From Amycolatopsis acidicola (GTDB taxonomy: Bacteria > Actinomycetota > Actinomycetes > Mycobacteriales > Pseudonocardiaceae), in assembly GCF_007713735.2 (NCBI RefSeq), contig NZ_VMNW02000004.1, positions 1 through 64,000 of the forward strand: 64,000 nt of DNA, given 5' to 3'. Under the pieces are notes generated by a model that saw nothing but the letters and a program-made list of their open reading frames with translations, did no database searches and was not told where the DNA came from. Every line of letters begins with the position of its first letter. The first letter of the stretch is position 1. Both the position numbers and the translations under genes were made by a program. Shown in pieces: positions 38,533-46,429 of the stretch.

Positions 38533-38988
38533 ATGGCAGACCGCACCTTCGAGTACTTCGAGGACTACGTCCCGGGCACGACGCACGAGTTCGGGACGAT
38601 CAAGGTGACCGAGGCGGAGATCCTCGAGTTCGCCACGAAGTACGATCCGCAGCCGTTCCACATCGACCCGGCCGCCGCCGCGGAGAGCCCGTACGGCGGG
38701 CTGATCGCGAGCGGCTGGCACACCGCGAGCCTGATGATGCGGCTGCTGGCGGACAACTACCTGTCCAAGGTCGCGAGCCTCGGCAGCCCCGGGATCGACG
38801 AGCTGCGCTGGCTCAAACCGGTCCGGCCCGGCGACGAACTGCGAGTGCGGGTGACAGTGCTGGAGGCGCGGCCGTCGAAGTCCAAGCCCGACCGCGGTCT
38901 CGTGCACAGCCGGATCGAGCTGTTCAATCAGGACGGTGAGCGCGTCTTCCAGGCGATCGCGCTCAACTTCCTTTCGCGGCGGCCGTAA
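38533..38988 (+). CDS. MaoC-like (R)-enoyl-CoA hydratase/dehydratase
   Basis: A 151-residue hot-dog-fold protein. It has the hydratase-2-like motif YDPQPFHIDPAAAAESPYGGLIASGWHT (given here in pieces: DPQPFH, the catalytic Asp/His, and GLIASGWHT) and a conserved RPGDELRVRVTVLE strand. The ATG at 38533 is 71 bp from the divergent reductase-like gene. Co-localisation with that gene hints at acyl-CoA or lipid metabolism. Confidence 0.9.
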   Translation: MADRTFEYFEDYVPGTTHEFGTIKVTEAEILEFATKYDPQPFHIDPAAAAESPYGGLIASGWHTASLMMRLLADNYLSKVASLGSPGIDELRWLKPVRPGDELRVRVTVLEARPSKSKPDRGLVHSRIELFNQDGERVFQAIALNFLSRRP

Positions 38989-39016
38989 AGGTGGACCGGG
39001 CGGCGAGGATGGTGCC

Positions 39017-39502
39017 ATGCGCACCATCACGCCGGTCCCGGTCGGACACCCCGATGCCGTGGCGGTCCTCCGTGCCTACATCGGCGACATCGCCGGCCGC
39101 TATTACGGCCGCCCGGCCACCGAGGCCGAGATCGAGCAGGCGCTCGCCGACGAGCCGAGTGATCATCTTCAGCCGCCGGGCGGGCTGTTCCTGATGGCTG
39201 TCGTGGACGGCAGTGCCGCGGGCTGCGTCGGCGTGCATTCGGTCGACGAGCGCGTCGCCGAGCTGAACCGGCTCTTCGTCCAGCCCGCCTTCCGCGGCCA
39301 GGGGCTGGGCGAGGAACTCTTGCGTGCGGCGGAAGAAGCGGCGCGCGGGCTCGGCGCCGGGGTGATGCGTTTGGACACCCGGACCGATCTCACCGAAGCG
39401 CGGTCCCTCTACGCCAAACACGGCTACCGCGAGACGCCGCATTACACCACGGGGCCCTACGTCGACCACTGCTTCGAAAAGTCACTCTCACCACAGGTGT
39501 AG
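39017..39502 (+). CDS. GNAT-family N-acetyltransferase
   Basis: A 161-residue acetyltransferase with the acetyl-CoA pyrophosphate loop RLFVQPAFRGQGLGEELL (motif A) and a C-terminal YAKHGYRETPHYTTG segment typical of GNAT motif B. The substrate is unknown. It lies 28 bp after the MaoC gene in the same direction and could be cotranscribed. Confidence 0.9.
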   Translation: MRTITPVPVGHPDAVAVLRAYIGDIAGRYYGRPATEAEIEQALADEPSDHLQPPGGLFLMAVVDGSAAGCVGVHSVDERVAELNRLFVQPAFRGQGLGEELLRAAEEAARGLGAGVMRLDTRTDLTEARSLYAKHGYRETPHYTTGPYVDHCFEKSLSPQV

Positions 39503-39553
39503 CGCGAATCGAACATGGGTAGTCCGTCCGCGCAAGCACGTCGCGGAGGAGTC

Positions 39554-39871
39554 ATGATGGCGGACACGTCCCGGTTGCCCACCCCCGTCGCGGAGACCTG
39601 GGAATGGCAGCGCAACGGTAATTGCCGGAACCTCGACAGCTCGGTCTTCTTCCATCCTGACGGAGAACGCGGGTTCGCGCGAGCCGACCGCATTGCCAGG
39701 GCGAAGCGGGTCTGCATGTCCTGCCCGGTGATCGTGGAGTGCAGGCACCACGCGCTCACGGCGGAGGAGCCGTTCGGGGTCTGGGGTGGCCTCGACGAAA
39801 CGGAGCGGCGCGCGGCGATCAACCACCGCAAGCAGTTGCTCGACGAGAAGGAACTGGCTTCGGCCACCTGA
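39554..39871 (+). CDS. WhiB-family regulator, WhiB3/WhiD type
   Basis: An iron-sulfur transcription factor of 105 residues. The four cluster cysteines are Cys24, 54, 57 and 63 (NC, VCMSC, EC), followed by the GVWGG turn at 75-79 and a basic C-terminal tail that binds DNA. The segment DSSVFFHPDGERG is characteristic of WhiB3/WhiD. The ATG at 39554 follows GGAGGAG; ATG 39557 is adjacent. It is convergent with the sigma-factor gene, matching the sigD-whiB3 neighbourhood known from Mycobacterium. It probably responds to redox state or nitric oxide by interacting with the principal sigma factor. Confidence 0.93.
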   Translation: MMADTSRLPTPVAETWEWQRNGNCRNLDSSVFFHPDGERGFARADRIARAKRVCMSCPVIVECRHHALTAEEPFGVWGGLDETERRAAINHRKQLLDEKELASAT

Positions 39872-39927
39872 GGTGGCGGAGCACGATCGGCGTCGGCGGG
39901 TGCGGGCCGCCGGCGCTGATCAGGGAG

Positions 39928-40611
39928 CTACGGTTCGGTGCCGGGAACGAGATCGCCGTCGCGGGTGATCATGTTCCGCAGTTTGGACAGCGCCCGGTGC
40001 TGGGTGACCCGGACGTTGCCGGCCGAGATGTCCAGTGCCTCGGCGGTTTCGTTGGCCGACAGGCCGACGATCAACCGCAGCGTGAGGATCTCCTGCTGCA
40101 GCGCGGGCAGCGTGGCTATCAGCTTCGCCAGCCTGCTGCCGAGGTCACCGTCGAGCACGTGTTTCTCCGGCTCGTTGTCCGCCAGCGGGCGTTCCGGCAG
40201 CTCGGCAACGGGATCCGAGCGGTCGCGGGACACCAGCCGGTAGGCGTCGGCCACCTTGTTGGACGCGATCGCGTGCACCAGGTAGAGGAACGAGCCGCCC
40301 CGGTCCTGGTAGTTCGGCAACGCGTGCAACACCGCGAGGCACACCTCTTGCGCGACGTCGTCGGCGGAGAGGTACGAGAGGTCCCGGCCGCCTAAGCGGG
40401 CGCGGCAATATCGCACGGCGACCGGGGTGATCATGGAAATCAGCCTGGCCACGGCGGCGGGGTCCCCGGTCGCCGCCTCCTTGACCACGGGGTCGAGCTC
40501 TTCCTTCGTCAGCCGCGAGGACGGGCCTCGCGGAAACGACTGCGGGGTGGTGAATCCCGGCTCCGTGGGCTCTGTGCGCACAGGAGTGCTCGGCGGGACT
40601 CGTGTTCTCAT
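39928..40611 (-). CDS. ECF-type RNA polymerase sigma factor, SigD/ShbA-like
   Basis: A 227-residue sigma-70-family factor. Region 2 contains VRYCRARLGG, the SADDVAQEV motif and VHAIASNKVADAYR. Region 4 contains LPALQQEILTLRLIVGLS, with ETAEALDISAGNVRVTQHRA as recognition helix. The pattern is that of actinobacterial SigD/ShbA. The ATG at 40611 has GGGGAG upstream. A further ATG at 40671 lacks a ribosome site. Convergence with the WhiB3-type gene supports orthology. No anti-sigma gene is adjacent. The 288 bp upstream (40612-40899) hold its promoter and nothing else recognisable. Confidence 0.9.
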   Translation of the reverse strand: MRTRVPPSTPVRTEPTEPGFTTPQSFPRGPSSRLTKEELDPVVKEAATGDPAAVARLISMITPVAVRYCRARLGGRDLSYLSADDVAQEVCLAVLHALPNYQDRGGSFLYLVHAIASNKVADAYRLVSRDRSDPVAELPERPLADNEPEKHVLDGDLGSRLAKLIATLPALQQEILTLRLIVGLSANETAEALDISAGNVRVTQHRALSKLRNMITRDGDLVPGTEP

Positions 40612-40899
40612 AGTCGGCTCCCCAACGACAATGGTGACCCTGCGACCGGTCGCGGTCGGGGCCCCACTCATAGTCACAATCGGTGAGCGGACACTCCCTG
40701 AAGGTCCCTGCCGACCCGCTTCCGATGCGACTGTGCGTAATCGTATGCGGTGCGCACGCGGCAGTCCAGAATTCAACTAGAGATACCCCGTTTGCCGTAG
40801 CAGGCCGATCACACGCGCGTCAGGAGCGGTCACTGCGAGCAGTTCCGAGCAGTTTCGAGCAGAAGTGACAGTCCGAAAACACGTGTCGCAGGTGTCCTG

Positions 40900-41349
40900 C
40901 TATCGAGTGGTGAAGACCCACCAACGAAGGACCACGAACCGCAAGATTCCGCCGACGGTGCTGGTGATCGCGAGAACCACCGCTTCGAGCGTCGCGGACG
41001 GCGATCCGACCAGCGCCTGCAAGGTGACCAGTACGACGGAACCGTAGAAGGCGTAGAAGGCGAAAGTGCCGAGTGACTGCAGATGCAGCTTCAGTGGCGA
41101 GGGCCGCATTCCGGCGAACGTGACCCGGCGCTGGAACTCCGTGTTCGCCACCGTCGTCAGCGCGATGGCGACGACGTTCGAGGCCACCGAACCGAGCACG
41201 GGCCGGGCGCCGAGGAAGATGAGCTCCTGCAGACCGGTCGTGACGGCGCCGGCCACCACGTACCAGACGATCGGGTGCGCGGACAGCGGCCGGTGCGCGG
41301 GCGTGTGCCTGCGCTCGGCTTCTCGCCGGGTCCACTGCGCGGTGGTCAT
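40900..41349 (-). CDS. GtrA-family membrane protein
   Basis: A 149-residue protein with four predicted membrane helices and the GtrA family layout: YVVAGAVTTGLQELIF in helix 1, NTEFQRRVTF between helices 2 and 3, and a C-terminal RFVVLRWWVF. GtrA proteins are linked to translocation of polyprenyl-phosphate-linked sugars in cell-envelope polysaccharide synthesis. No glycosyltransferase is adjacent. The ATG at 41349 is 98 bp from the divergent DUF5709 gene. Confidence 0.9.
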   Translation of the reverse strand: MTTAQWTRREAERRHTPAHRPLSAHPIVWYVVAGAVTTGLQELIFLGARPVLGSVASNVVAIALTTVANTEFQRRVTFAGMRPSPLKLHLQSLGTFAFYAFYGSVVLVTLQALVGSPSATLEAVVLAITSTVGGILRFVVLRWWVFTTR

Positions 41350-41447
41350 ATCTAAAATTTACATGCCGTCAGCAACTTCTTGCTGGATACAACCGAGTGA
41401 CCTTGCTCTCCGGTTTGCCGCCACGGCGGCCCGGGTAGGTCGAGTCC

Positions 41448-41879
41448 ATGAGTGAGGCACACGGTGAACCGATTCCCGATGCCGCGGAAACGGATCCGGC
41501 GGCGCTGAACAGCAGCGAGGACCTCGACGAGGACCGGCTCCGGGTGGATCCGCTGGAGGAGGGAGTGGAACCACCGGAGCGCTATGCCCACTCCGACGGC
41601 TTCGGCACCACTCCGCGGGAGGAGTACGAAGGCGAACCGCTGGACTCCCGGCTGGACCAGGAACGTGCCGACGTCCAGCCGGACCGGATCCCCGACCGCC
41701 CGATCGCGGTCACGCCTGCCGACGAGCTCGACGAGTCCATCGAAGACCTGCCGGCGGACGACGAGCCGATCGTCCGCGAGAACACCGTGGACATCTCGTC
41801 CTCGCCCGAGGAAGAGCAGGCTGACCGGGCCGGTGGCTCGGTCGCGGACGCGCTCCGAACTCCGCCGAATCGGGCGTGA
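41448..41879 (+). CDS. DUF5709 family acidic protein
   Basis: A 143-residue, very acidic, low-complexity protein without membrane segments. The core SSEDLDEDRLRVDPLEEGVE followed by PPERY and GTTPREEYEGEPLDSRLDQE is the recognisable DUF5709 signature of actinomycetes. Function unknown; it is probably intrinsically disordered. Confidence 0.87.
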   Translation: MSEAHGEPIPDAAETDPAALNSSEDLDEDRLRVDPLEEGVEPPERYAHSDGFGTTPREEYEGEPLDSRLDQERADVQPDRIPDRPIAVTPADELDESIEDLPADDEPIVRENTVDISSSPEEEQADRAGGSVADALRTPPNRA

Positions 41880-42011
41880 TCTGGGTCACGGTGGACGTGA
41901 CCAGCTCAAACCACTGTTTTGTGCGCCCGGACCAGGTGTCACCCGGCGTGATCATGCCGGGCCCCCTACGGTCGGGGGGACGAGCGCACGAAACCGAAGG
42001 GATGAACATCC

Positions 42012-42320
42012 ATGCTCGCTTTGACAGATGCCGCCGCAGAGGCGATCAGTGCGCTGACCGCTCAGGAGGGCAAGCAGGAGAACGGTGGGCTGCGCTTCGC
42101 GGTGCAGGCCCAGCAGGAGCAGGGGGCGCAGCTCGCGCTTTCGGTCGCCGAGCAGCCCGAAGCGGGGGACCAGGTGCTCGGTTCCGATGGGGGTGCCAAG
42201 GTTTTCCTGGAGCCGGAGGCCGCGCAGTTCCTCGACGACAAGGTGCTCGACGTCCAGCAGGACGAGCAGGGGCAGCTGAACTTCGCCGTGATGCCGCAGC
42301 CGGACCAGCCGACGGCCTGA
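42012..42320 (+). CDS. HesB/IscA-like protein lacking cluster cysteines
   Basis: A 102-residue protein with the A-type carrier fold outline (LTDAAAEAISALTAQEG, GGLRFAV and FLEPEAAQFLDDKVLD). No cysteine is present anywhere, so the three ligands used by IscA/HesB for iron-sulfur clusters are missing. Such degenerate HesB-like proteins are found in actinomycetes, and their role is unknown. It is followed by a strong terminator and is convergent with the HAD gene. Confidence 0.82.
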   Translation: MLALTDAAAEAISALTAQEGKQENGGLRFAVQAQQEQGAQLALSVAEQPEAGDQVLGSDGGAKVFLEPEAAQFLDDKVLDVQQDEQGQLNFAVMPQPDQPTA

Positions 42321-42333
42321 GCGTCGTCCGCGG

Positions 42334-42368
42334 ACAGCCGGCCCTTTCGGTGTGAAAGGGCCGGCTGT
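42334..42368. terminator. Bidirectional terminator hairpin
   Basis: A perfect 15-bp stem (42334-42348 ACAGCCGGCCCTTTC with 42354-42368) around a GGTGT loop lies between the convergent HesB-like and HAD genes. Its symmetry allows it to serve both. Confidence 0.9.
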
Positions 42369-42386
42369 TCTGCATTCGAGCGGGTT

Positions 42387-43079
42387 TCAGAAGTGCTCGA
42401 GTAGTTCGGGGAAGCGGGTCAGGTGCAGTACCCGGTCGTCGGCCGGGTCGACTTCGTCGTGCTCCAGCGCCCACGTGTGCTTGTTGGGGATGAATACCGC
42501 GTTCATCCCGGCGTGACGCGCGGGGTTGATGTCGGACTTCGGTGAGTTGCCGATCATCCAGGCGCGTTCCGGGGAGAGCGTGTGCTGCTCGGCGAGTGTG
42601 AGATACGTGCCGGCGTGCTTCTCCGCCACGATGTGCACGCTGCCGAAATGGTGGTGCAGCCCGGAAGCGTCGATCTTGCGCTGTTGCTCCTCGGTGTCTC
42701 CCTTGGTGAGCAACAGAAGCCGGTGCCGCCCGCCCAGCTCCGCGAGCGTCTCGGCGACGCCCGGGATCAGCTCCACCTCGTAGTTGATCAGCGCCCGCGC
42801 GAGCTCGAGGATCTGCTGCCGCTCGGTTTCGGTGGCCGGACGCCGCCGGAGCTTTTCGACGCAGTCGTGCAGGCTGCGCAAGAAGACCCGGCTGCCGTAG
42901 CCGTGCGCCGCGGAGTTCGCGCGCTCGATGTCGTTGAGGATGGCGCGCAGTTCCGTGCGGTCCAGCGTCGGATGGTCGAGCCAGCCGAGGAAGTCTCGCA
43001 CCACTTGCTCGAAGACGACGTTGTTCTCCCAGAGGGTGTCGTCCGCGTCGAAGATCAGGATCTGGTCGGTGTGCCGCAC
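42387..43079 (-). CDS. HAD-superfamily hydrolase
   Basis: A 230-residue phosphatase-like protein. The motifs are DADDT (residues about 11-15, nucleophile region), LLLTKGD (motif II) and GNSPKSDINPARHAGM (motif IV). The cap domain lies between motifs I and II. The substrate is unknown; the Asn-rich GNSPKSD motif resembles small-molecule phosphatases. Its promoter lies in the repeat-rich gap shared with the pca operon. Confidence 0.88.
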   Translation of the reverse strand: MRHTDQILIFDADDTLWENNVVFEQVVRDFLGWLDHPTLDRTELRAILNDIERANSAAHGYGSRVFLRSLHDCVEKLRRRPATETERQQILELARALINYEVELIPGVAETLAELGGRHRLLLLTKGDTEEQQRKIDASGLHHHFGSVHIVAEKHAGTYLTLAEQHTLSPERAWMIGNSPKSDINPARHAGMNAVFIPNKHTWALEHDEVDPADDRVLHLTRFPELLEHF

Positions 43080-43137
43080 GCGGAAACTGTACTGGCGTAC
43101 CAGAGTGCTGGGGAACCGGTTTTTTCGGCCCGTTCAC

Positions 43138-43239
43138 CCCTCCGGCCATGTTGGCCCCTCCCGTTGGCATGTTGGCCCCTCCGGTTGGCGTGTTGGCCGC
43201 TCCCGTTGGTGTGTTGGTCGCTCCGGGTGATGTGGTGGC
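43138..43239 (-). repeat. Inverted-orientation 21-bp repeat units
   Basis: Four contiguous 21-bp units (43156-43176, 43177-43197, 43198-43218, 43219-43239) and a shortened one (43138-43155), each with CCCGTTGGCATGTTGGC-like sequence. They are the reverse complement of the GGCCAAC units that follow. With the plus-oriented array downstream they make a large imperfect inverted repeat. Confidence 0.75.
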
Positions 43240-43279
43240 TATCGATGGTGGGCCGCCGCGTGGCTGGTTGTCGCGGGAG

Positions 43280-43510
43280 GTCCAACGCGTGCGCCGGGGC
43301 GGCCAACACGTGCGCGGCGGTGGCCAACTCGTGCACGGCGGTGGCCAACACGTGCGCCGGGGCGGCCAACTCGTGCACGGTGGCGGCCAACACGTGCGCC
43401 GGGGCGGCCAACTCGTGCACGGTGGCGGCCAACACGTGCGCCGGGGCGGCCAACTCGTGCACGGTGGCGGCCAACATGCGCGCTGGGGCAGCCAATACGC
43501 GCGGCGGGGT
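43280..43510 (+). repeat. Eleven-unit 21-bp tandem repeat (minisatellite)
   Basis: Eleven contiguous 21-bp units with no spacers. Types alternate: GGCCAACACGTGCGCC then GGGGC, and GGCCAACTCGTGCACGG then TGGC, giving a 42-bp higher-order period. Terminal units are diverged. Each unit contains CACGTG- or GTGCAC-like palindromes. The period is a multiple of three, so all frames stay open and encode Ala-rich heptads, but no ribosome site or start supports translation. The rest of the 43080-43648 gap holds the HAD promoter side, a pyrimidine-rich tract near 43560-43600 and the palindrome at 43602. Confidence 0.92.
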
Positions 43511-43601
43511 GGTCAATGTGCCGGGGTGGCCTGGCTTGCGAGGGTGGCTTGGTGGTGTGACCACCCTCCTTCCTCTCTTGCCACCTCCACCGCCCCCGCG
43601 T

Positions 43602-43620
43602 AAGTTCTTATGGAGAACTT
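43602..43620. promoter_or_regulatory. Candidate PcaR (IclR-family) operator
   Basis: AAGTTCT-TATGG-AGAACTT is a perfect inverted repeat (7-bp arms, 5-bp spacer). Its core GTTCTTATGGAGAAC has the 15-bp GTTC...GAAC form typical of IclR-family PcaR/PcaU operators. It lies 28 bp upstream of the pcaI start codon, where it could control the promoter of the whole pca operon. Confidence 0.7.
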
Positions 43621-43648
43621 GTGTGCGTGATGCGAACAGGACGACTCA

Positions 43649-44467
43649 ATGGCTGAGATACTGTCACTCCAGGACGCCGTCGCACGGCTTGTGCACGACG
43701 GCGACACAGTGGCCCTCGAGGGCTTCACCCACCTGATCCCGCACGCCGCGGGGCAGGAGATCATCCGCCAGCGGCGTAAGGACCTCACGCTGGTGCGGAT
43801 GACGCCGGACATCGTGTACGACCAGCTCATCGGGGCCGGTTGCGCGCGCAAACTGATCTTTTCCTGGGGTGGCAACCCGGGCGTCGGCTCGTTGCACCGC
43901 TTCCGCGACGCGGTGCAGAACTCGTGGCCGGTCCCGCTCGAAATCGAGGAGCACAGCCACGCCGGGATGGCCAACCGCTACGTCGCCGGCGCCTCCGGGC
44001 TGCCGTTCGCGGTACTGCGCGGGTACACGGGCACGGATCTGCCGAACTACACCGACACCATCAAGCAGATCACCTGCCCCTTCACCGGCGAGCAGCTCGC
44101 CGCGGTACCGGCGATCAACCCGGACGTCTCGGTCATCCACGCGCAGCGCGCGGACCGCGCCGGGAACGTGCAGATGTGGGGCCTGGTCGGCGTGCAGAAG
44201 GAAGCCGTGCTCGCCGCGAAGCGCAGCATCGTCACCGTCGAGGAAGTGGTGGACGAGCTGGAACCCGTGCCGGGACAGGTGATCCTGCCGTCGTGGGCCG
44301 TCACCGCCGTGGCGGAAGCGCCGCACGGCGCGCATCCTTCCTACGCACAGGGGTACTACGACCGCGACAACGAGTACTACGCCTATTGGGATTCCATTGG
44401 CCGGAATCGGGACTCGTTCCAAGAGTGGTTGAACGACAAGGTGTTCGGTATGGAGGGAGCGAAGTGA
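43649..44467 (+). CDS. pcaI: 3-oxoadipate CoA-transferase, subunit A
   Basis: Alpha subunit of the transferase that activates 3-oxoadipate with succinyl-CoA. The 272-residue protein has the family I CoA-transferase subunit-A motif GFTHLIPHAAGQEIIRQ and SWGGNPGVGSLHRFRDA. The ATG at 43649 follows AGGAC. It leads the pca operon and overlaps pcaJ by 4 bp. Its size and sequence fit the actinobacterial PcaI type rather than the acetoacetate transferase type. Confidence 0.92.
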   Translation: MAEILSLQDAVARLVHDGDTVALEGFTHLIPHAAGQEIIRQRRKDLTLVRMTPDIVYDQLIGAGCARKLIFSWGGNPGVGSLHRFRDAVQNSWPVPLEIEEHSHAGMANRYVAGASGLPFAVLRGYTGTDLPNYTDTIKQITCPFTGEQLAAVPAINPDVSVIHAQRADRAGNVQMWGLVGVQKEAVLAAKRSIVTVEEVVDELEPVPGQVILPSWAVTAVAEAPHGAHPSYAQGYYDRDNEYYAYWDSIGRNRDSFQEWLNDKVFGMEGAK

Positions 44468-45228
44468 CTGCGACCGCGGAACGGACGTACACGTCCGACG
44501 AGATGATGTCGATCGCCGCGGCCAGGGCCCTGTCCGGCGGGCAGAAGTGCTTCGTCGGGATCGGCCTGCCCTCCACCGCCGCGAACCTCGCGCGCCGCAC
44601 GCACGCGCCGGACCTGGTGCTGATCTACGAATCCGGCACGCTCGGCTCGAAGCCGGGCCGCCTGCCCGCGTCGATCGGCGACGGGATCCTCGCCGAGACC
44701 GCCGACGCGGTGATCAGCGTGCCCGAGGTGTTCAACTACTGGCTGCAGCCCGGCCGGATCGACGTCGGCTTCCTCGGCGCCGCCCAGCTGGACAAGTTCG
44801 GCAACATCAACACCACCGTCATCGGCGACGACTACGCCAACCCGAAGGTGCGCCTGCCGGGCGCCGGTGGCGCGCCGGAGATCGCCGCGTCCTGCCACGA
44901 GGTTTTCGTGGTGGTGCGCCAGAGCAAGCGCAGCTTCGTGGAGAAGGTCGACTTCATCACGTCCTTCGGGCACGGGGAAGGCAAGGGGGAGCGGGAAAAG
45001 CTCGGCCTGCGCGGCGCCGGCCCGACGCTGGTGATCACCGACCTCGGCGTCTTCCGGCCCGACGAGACGGGCGAGCTGGTGCTGACCGAGGTGCACGACG
45101 GCATCACGGTCGAGCAGGTGCGCGAGGCCACGGGCTGGGACCTGAAGGTCGCCCCGGAGCTGGGCACCACGCCCATCCCGACCGAAGCCGAACTGCAGAC
45201 CCTGCGTGAACTCAAGGCGGCGAAGTGA
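44464..45228 (+). CDS. pcaJ: 3-oxoadipate CoA-transferase, subunit B
   Basis: Beta subunit carrying the catalytic glutamate that forms the enzyme-CoA thioester, expected in LIYESGTLG (residue about 60). The product is 254 residues long. GTG start 44464 overlaps pcaI, and the stop overlaps the pcaF GTG by 4 bp. Co-location with pcaF makes the 3-oxoadipate assignment firm. Confidence 0.93.
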   Translation: MTATAERTYTSDEMMSIAAARALSGGQKCFVGIGLPSTAANLARRTHAPDLVLIYESGTLGSKPGRLPASIGDGILAETADAVISVPEVFNYWLQPGRIDVGFLGAAQLDKFGNINTTVIGDDYANPKVRLPGAGGAPEIAASCHEVFVVVRQSKRSFVEKVDFITSFGHGEGKGEREKLGLRGAGPTLVITDLGVFRPDETGELVLTEVHDGITVEQVREATGWDLKVAPELGTTPIPTEAELQTLRELKAAK

Positions 45229-46415
45229 CATCCACAACAGGGACCGACGCATTCGTACTCGACGCCATCCGCACCCCGTTCGGCCGCTACGGCGGGGCGC
45301 TGGCCAAGGTCCGCCCCGACGACCTTGCCGCGCACGTGCTGCGGGAACTGGGCTCCCGCAACGAACTCGACCCGTCCACTGTGGACGAAGTGGTGTTCGG
45401 CGACGCGAACCAGGCCGGTGAGGACAACCGCAACGTGGCCAGGATGGGCGCGCTGCTCGCGGGCTGGCCGACGTCCGTGCCCGGCACCACCGTGAACCGG
45501 CTCTGCGGCTCCGGCCTCGACGCCGCGATGCAGGCCAGCCGCGCCATCGCCACCGGGGACGCGTCGCTCGTCGTCGCCGGTGGCGTGGAGTCGATGAGTC
45601 GCGCGCCGCTGATCCTGCAGAAGACCGAAAAGCCGTTCGCGGCGGGAAACCAGACCCTGCACTCCAGTACGCTGGGCTGGCGCATGGTCAACCCGGAGAT
45701 GCCCGAGCAGTGGACGATCTCGCTCGGCGAGAGCACCGAGCAGCTCGCCGAGAAGTACGGGATCACGCGTGAGGCGCAGGACGAGTTCGCCTTGCGCAGC
45801 CACCAGAACGCGGCGAAGGCGTGGGACGAGGGTTTCTACGACAGCCACGTGATCCCGGTGCCCGGCACGGATCTCACCCGCGACGAGTGCATCCGCGCGG
45901 ACTCCACTTTGGACAAGCTCGGCAAGCTCAAGCCCGCCTTCCGCAAGGAAGGCACGGTGACGGCTGGCAACGCCTCCCCGCTCAACGACGGCGCTTCCGC
46001 GGTCCTGCTGGGTGACCAGCGGGCGGCCGACCGGCTCGGCAAGACGCCGCTCGCGCGCATCGCGGGCCGTGGCGCGGCGGGCGTGGATCCGGACGTGTTC
46101 GGCATCGGCCCGGTCCGCGCGGCGGAGATCGCGCTGGAGCGCGCCGGGATCGGCTGGGACGACCTCGCGGCGGTGGAGCTGAACGAGGCTTTCGCCGCGC
46201 AGTCGCTGGCGTGCTTCGCCGACTGGCCCAAACTGGACCGCTCGATCGTGAACATCCACGGCGGCGCGATCGCGATCGGGCACCCGCTGGGCGCTTCCGG
46301 CGGCCGCATCCTGGGCACGCTGGCACACGAGCTGCGCCGCCGCGGTGGTGGCTGGGGCCTGGCCGCCATCTGCATCGGCGTCGGCCAGGGCCTGGCCGTG
46401 GTTCTCGAAGCATAG
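45225..46415 (+). CDS. pcaF: 3-oxoadipyl-CoA thiolase
   Basis: Cleaves 3-oxoadipyl-CoA to succinyl-CoA and acetyl-CoA. The 396-residue thiolase has its acyl-enzyme Cys in VNRLCGSGLDAAMQ, the His motif HGGAIAIGHPLGASG and the C-terminal Cys motif AICIGVGQG. GTG 45225 overlaps the pcaJ stop. A 14-bp gap with AGGAAAGGGG leads to pcaH. Confidence 0.94.
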   Translation: MTSTTGTDAFVLDAIRTPFGRYGGALAKVRPDDLAAHVLRELGSRNELDPSTVDEVVFGDANQAGEDNRNVARMGALLAGWPTSVPGTTVNRLCGSGLDAAMQASRAIATGDASLVVAGGVESMSRAPLILQKTEKPFAAGNQTLHSSTLGWRMVNPEMPEQWTISLGESTEQLAEKYGITREAQDEFALRSHQNAAKAWDEGFYDSHVIPVPGTDLTRDECIRADSTLDKLGKLKPAFRKEGTVTAGNASPLNDGASAVLLGDQRAADRLGKTPLARIAGRGAAGVDPDVFGIGPVRAAEIALERAGIGWDDLAAVELNEAFAAQSLACFADWPKLDRSIVNIHGGAIAIGHPLGASGGRILGTLAHELRRRGGGWGLAAICIGVGQGLAVVLEA

Positions 46416-46429
46416 GAAAGGGGCGTGCT

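Noticed and set aside
43280..43510. CRISPR array
   Set aside because: The 21-bp units are directly contiguous with no unique spacers, and no cas genes are present.
43055..43564. A 169-codon minus-strand frame made of Ala-rich heptads (such as LAAPAHV, LAATVHE)
   Set aside because: It arises because the 21-bp repeat is divisible by three, so all frames stay open. There is no ribosome site, and it overlaps the HAD gene start region and the divergent promoter.
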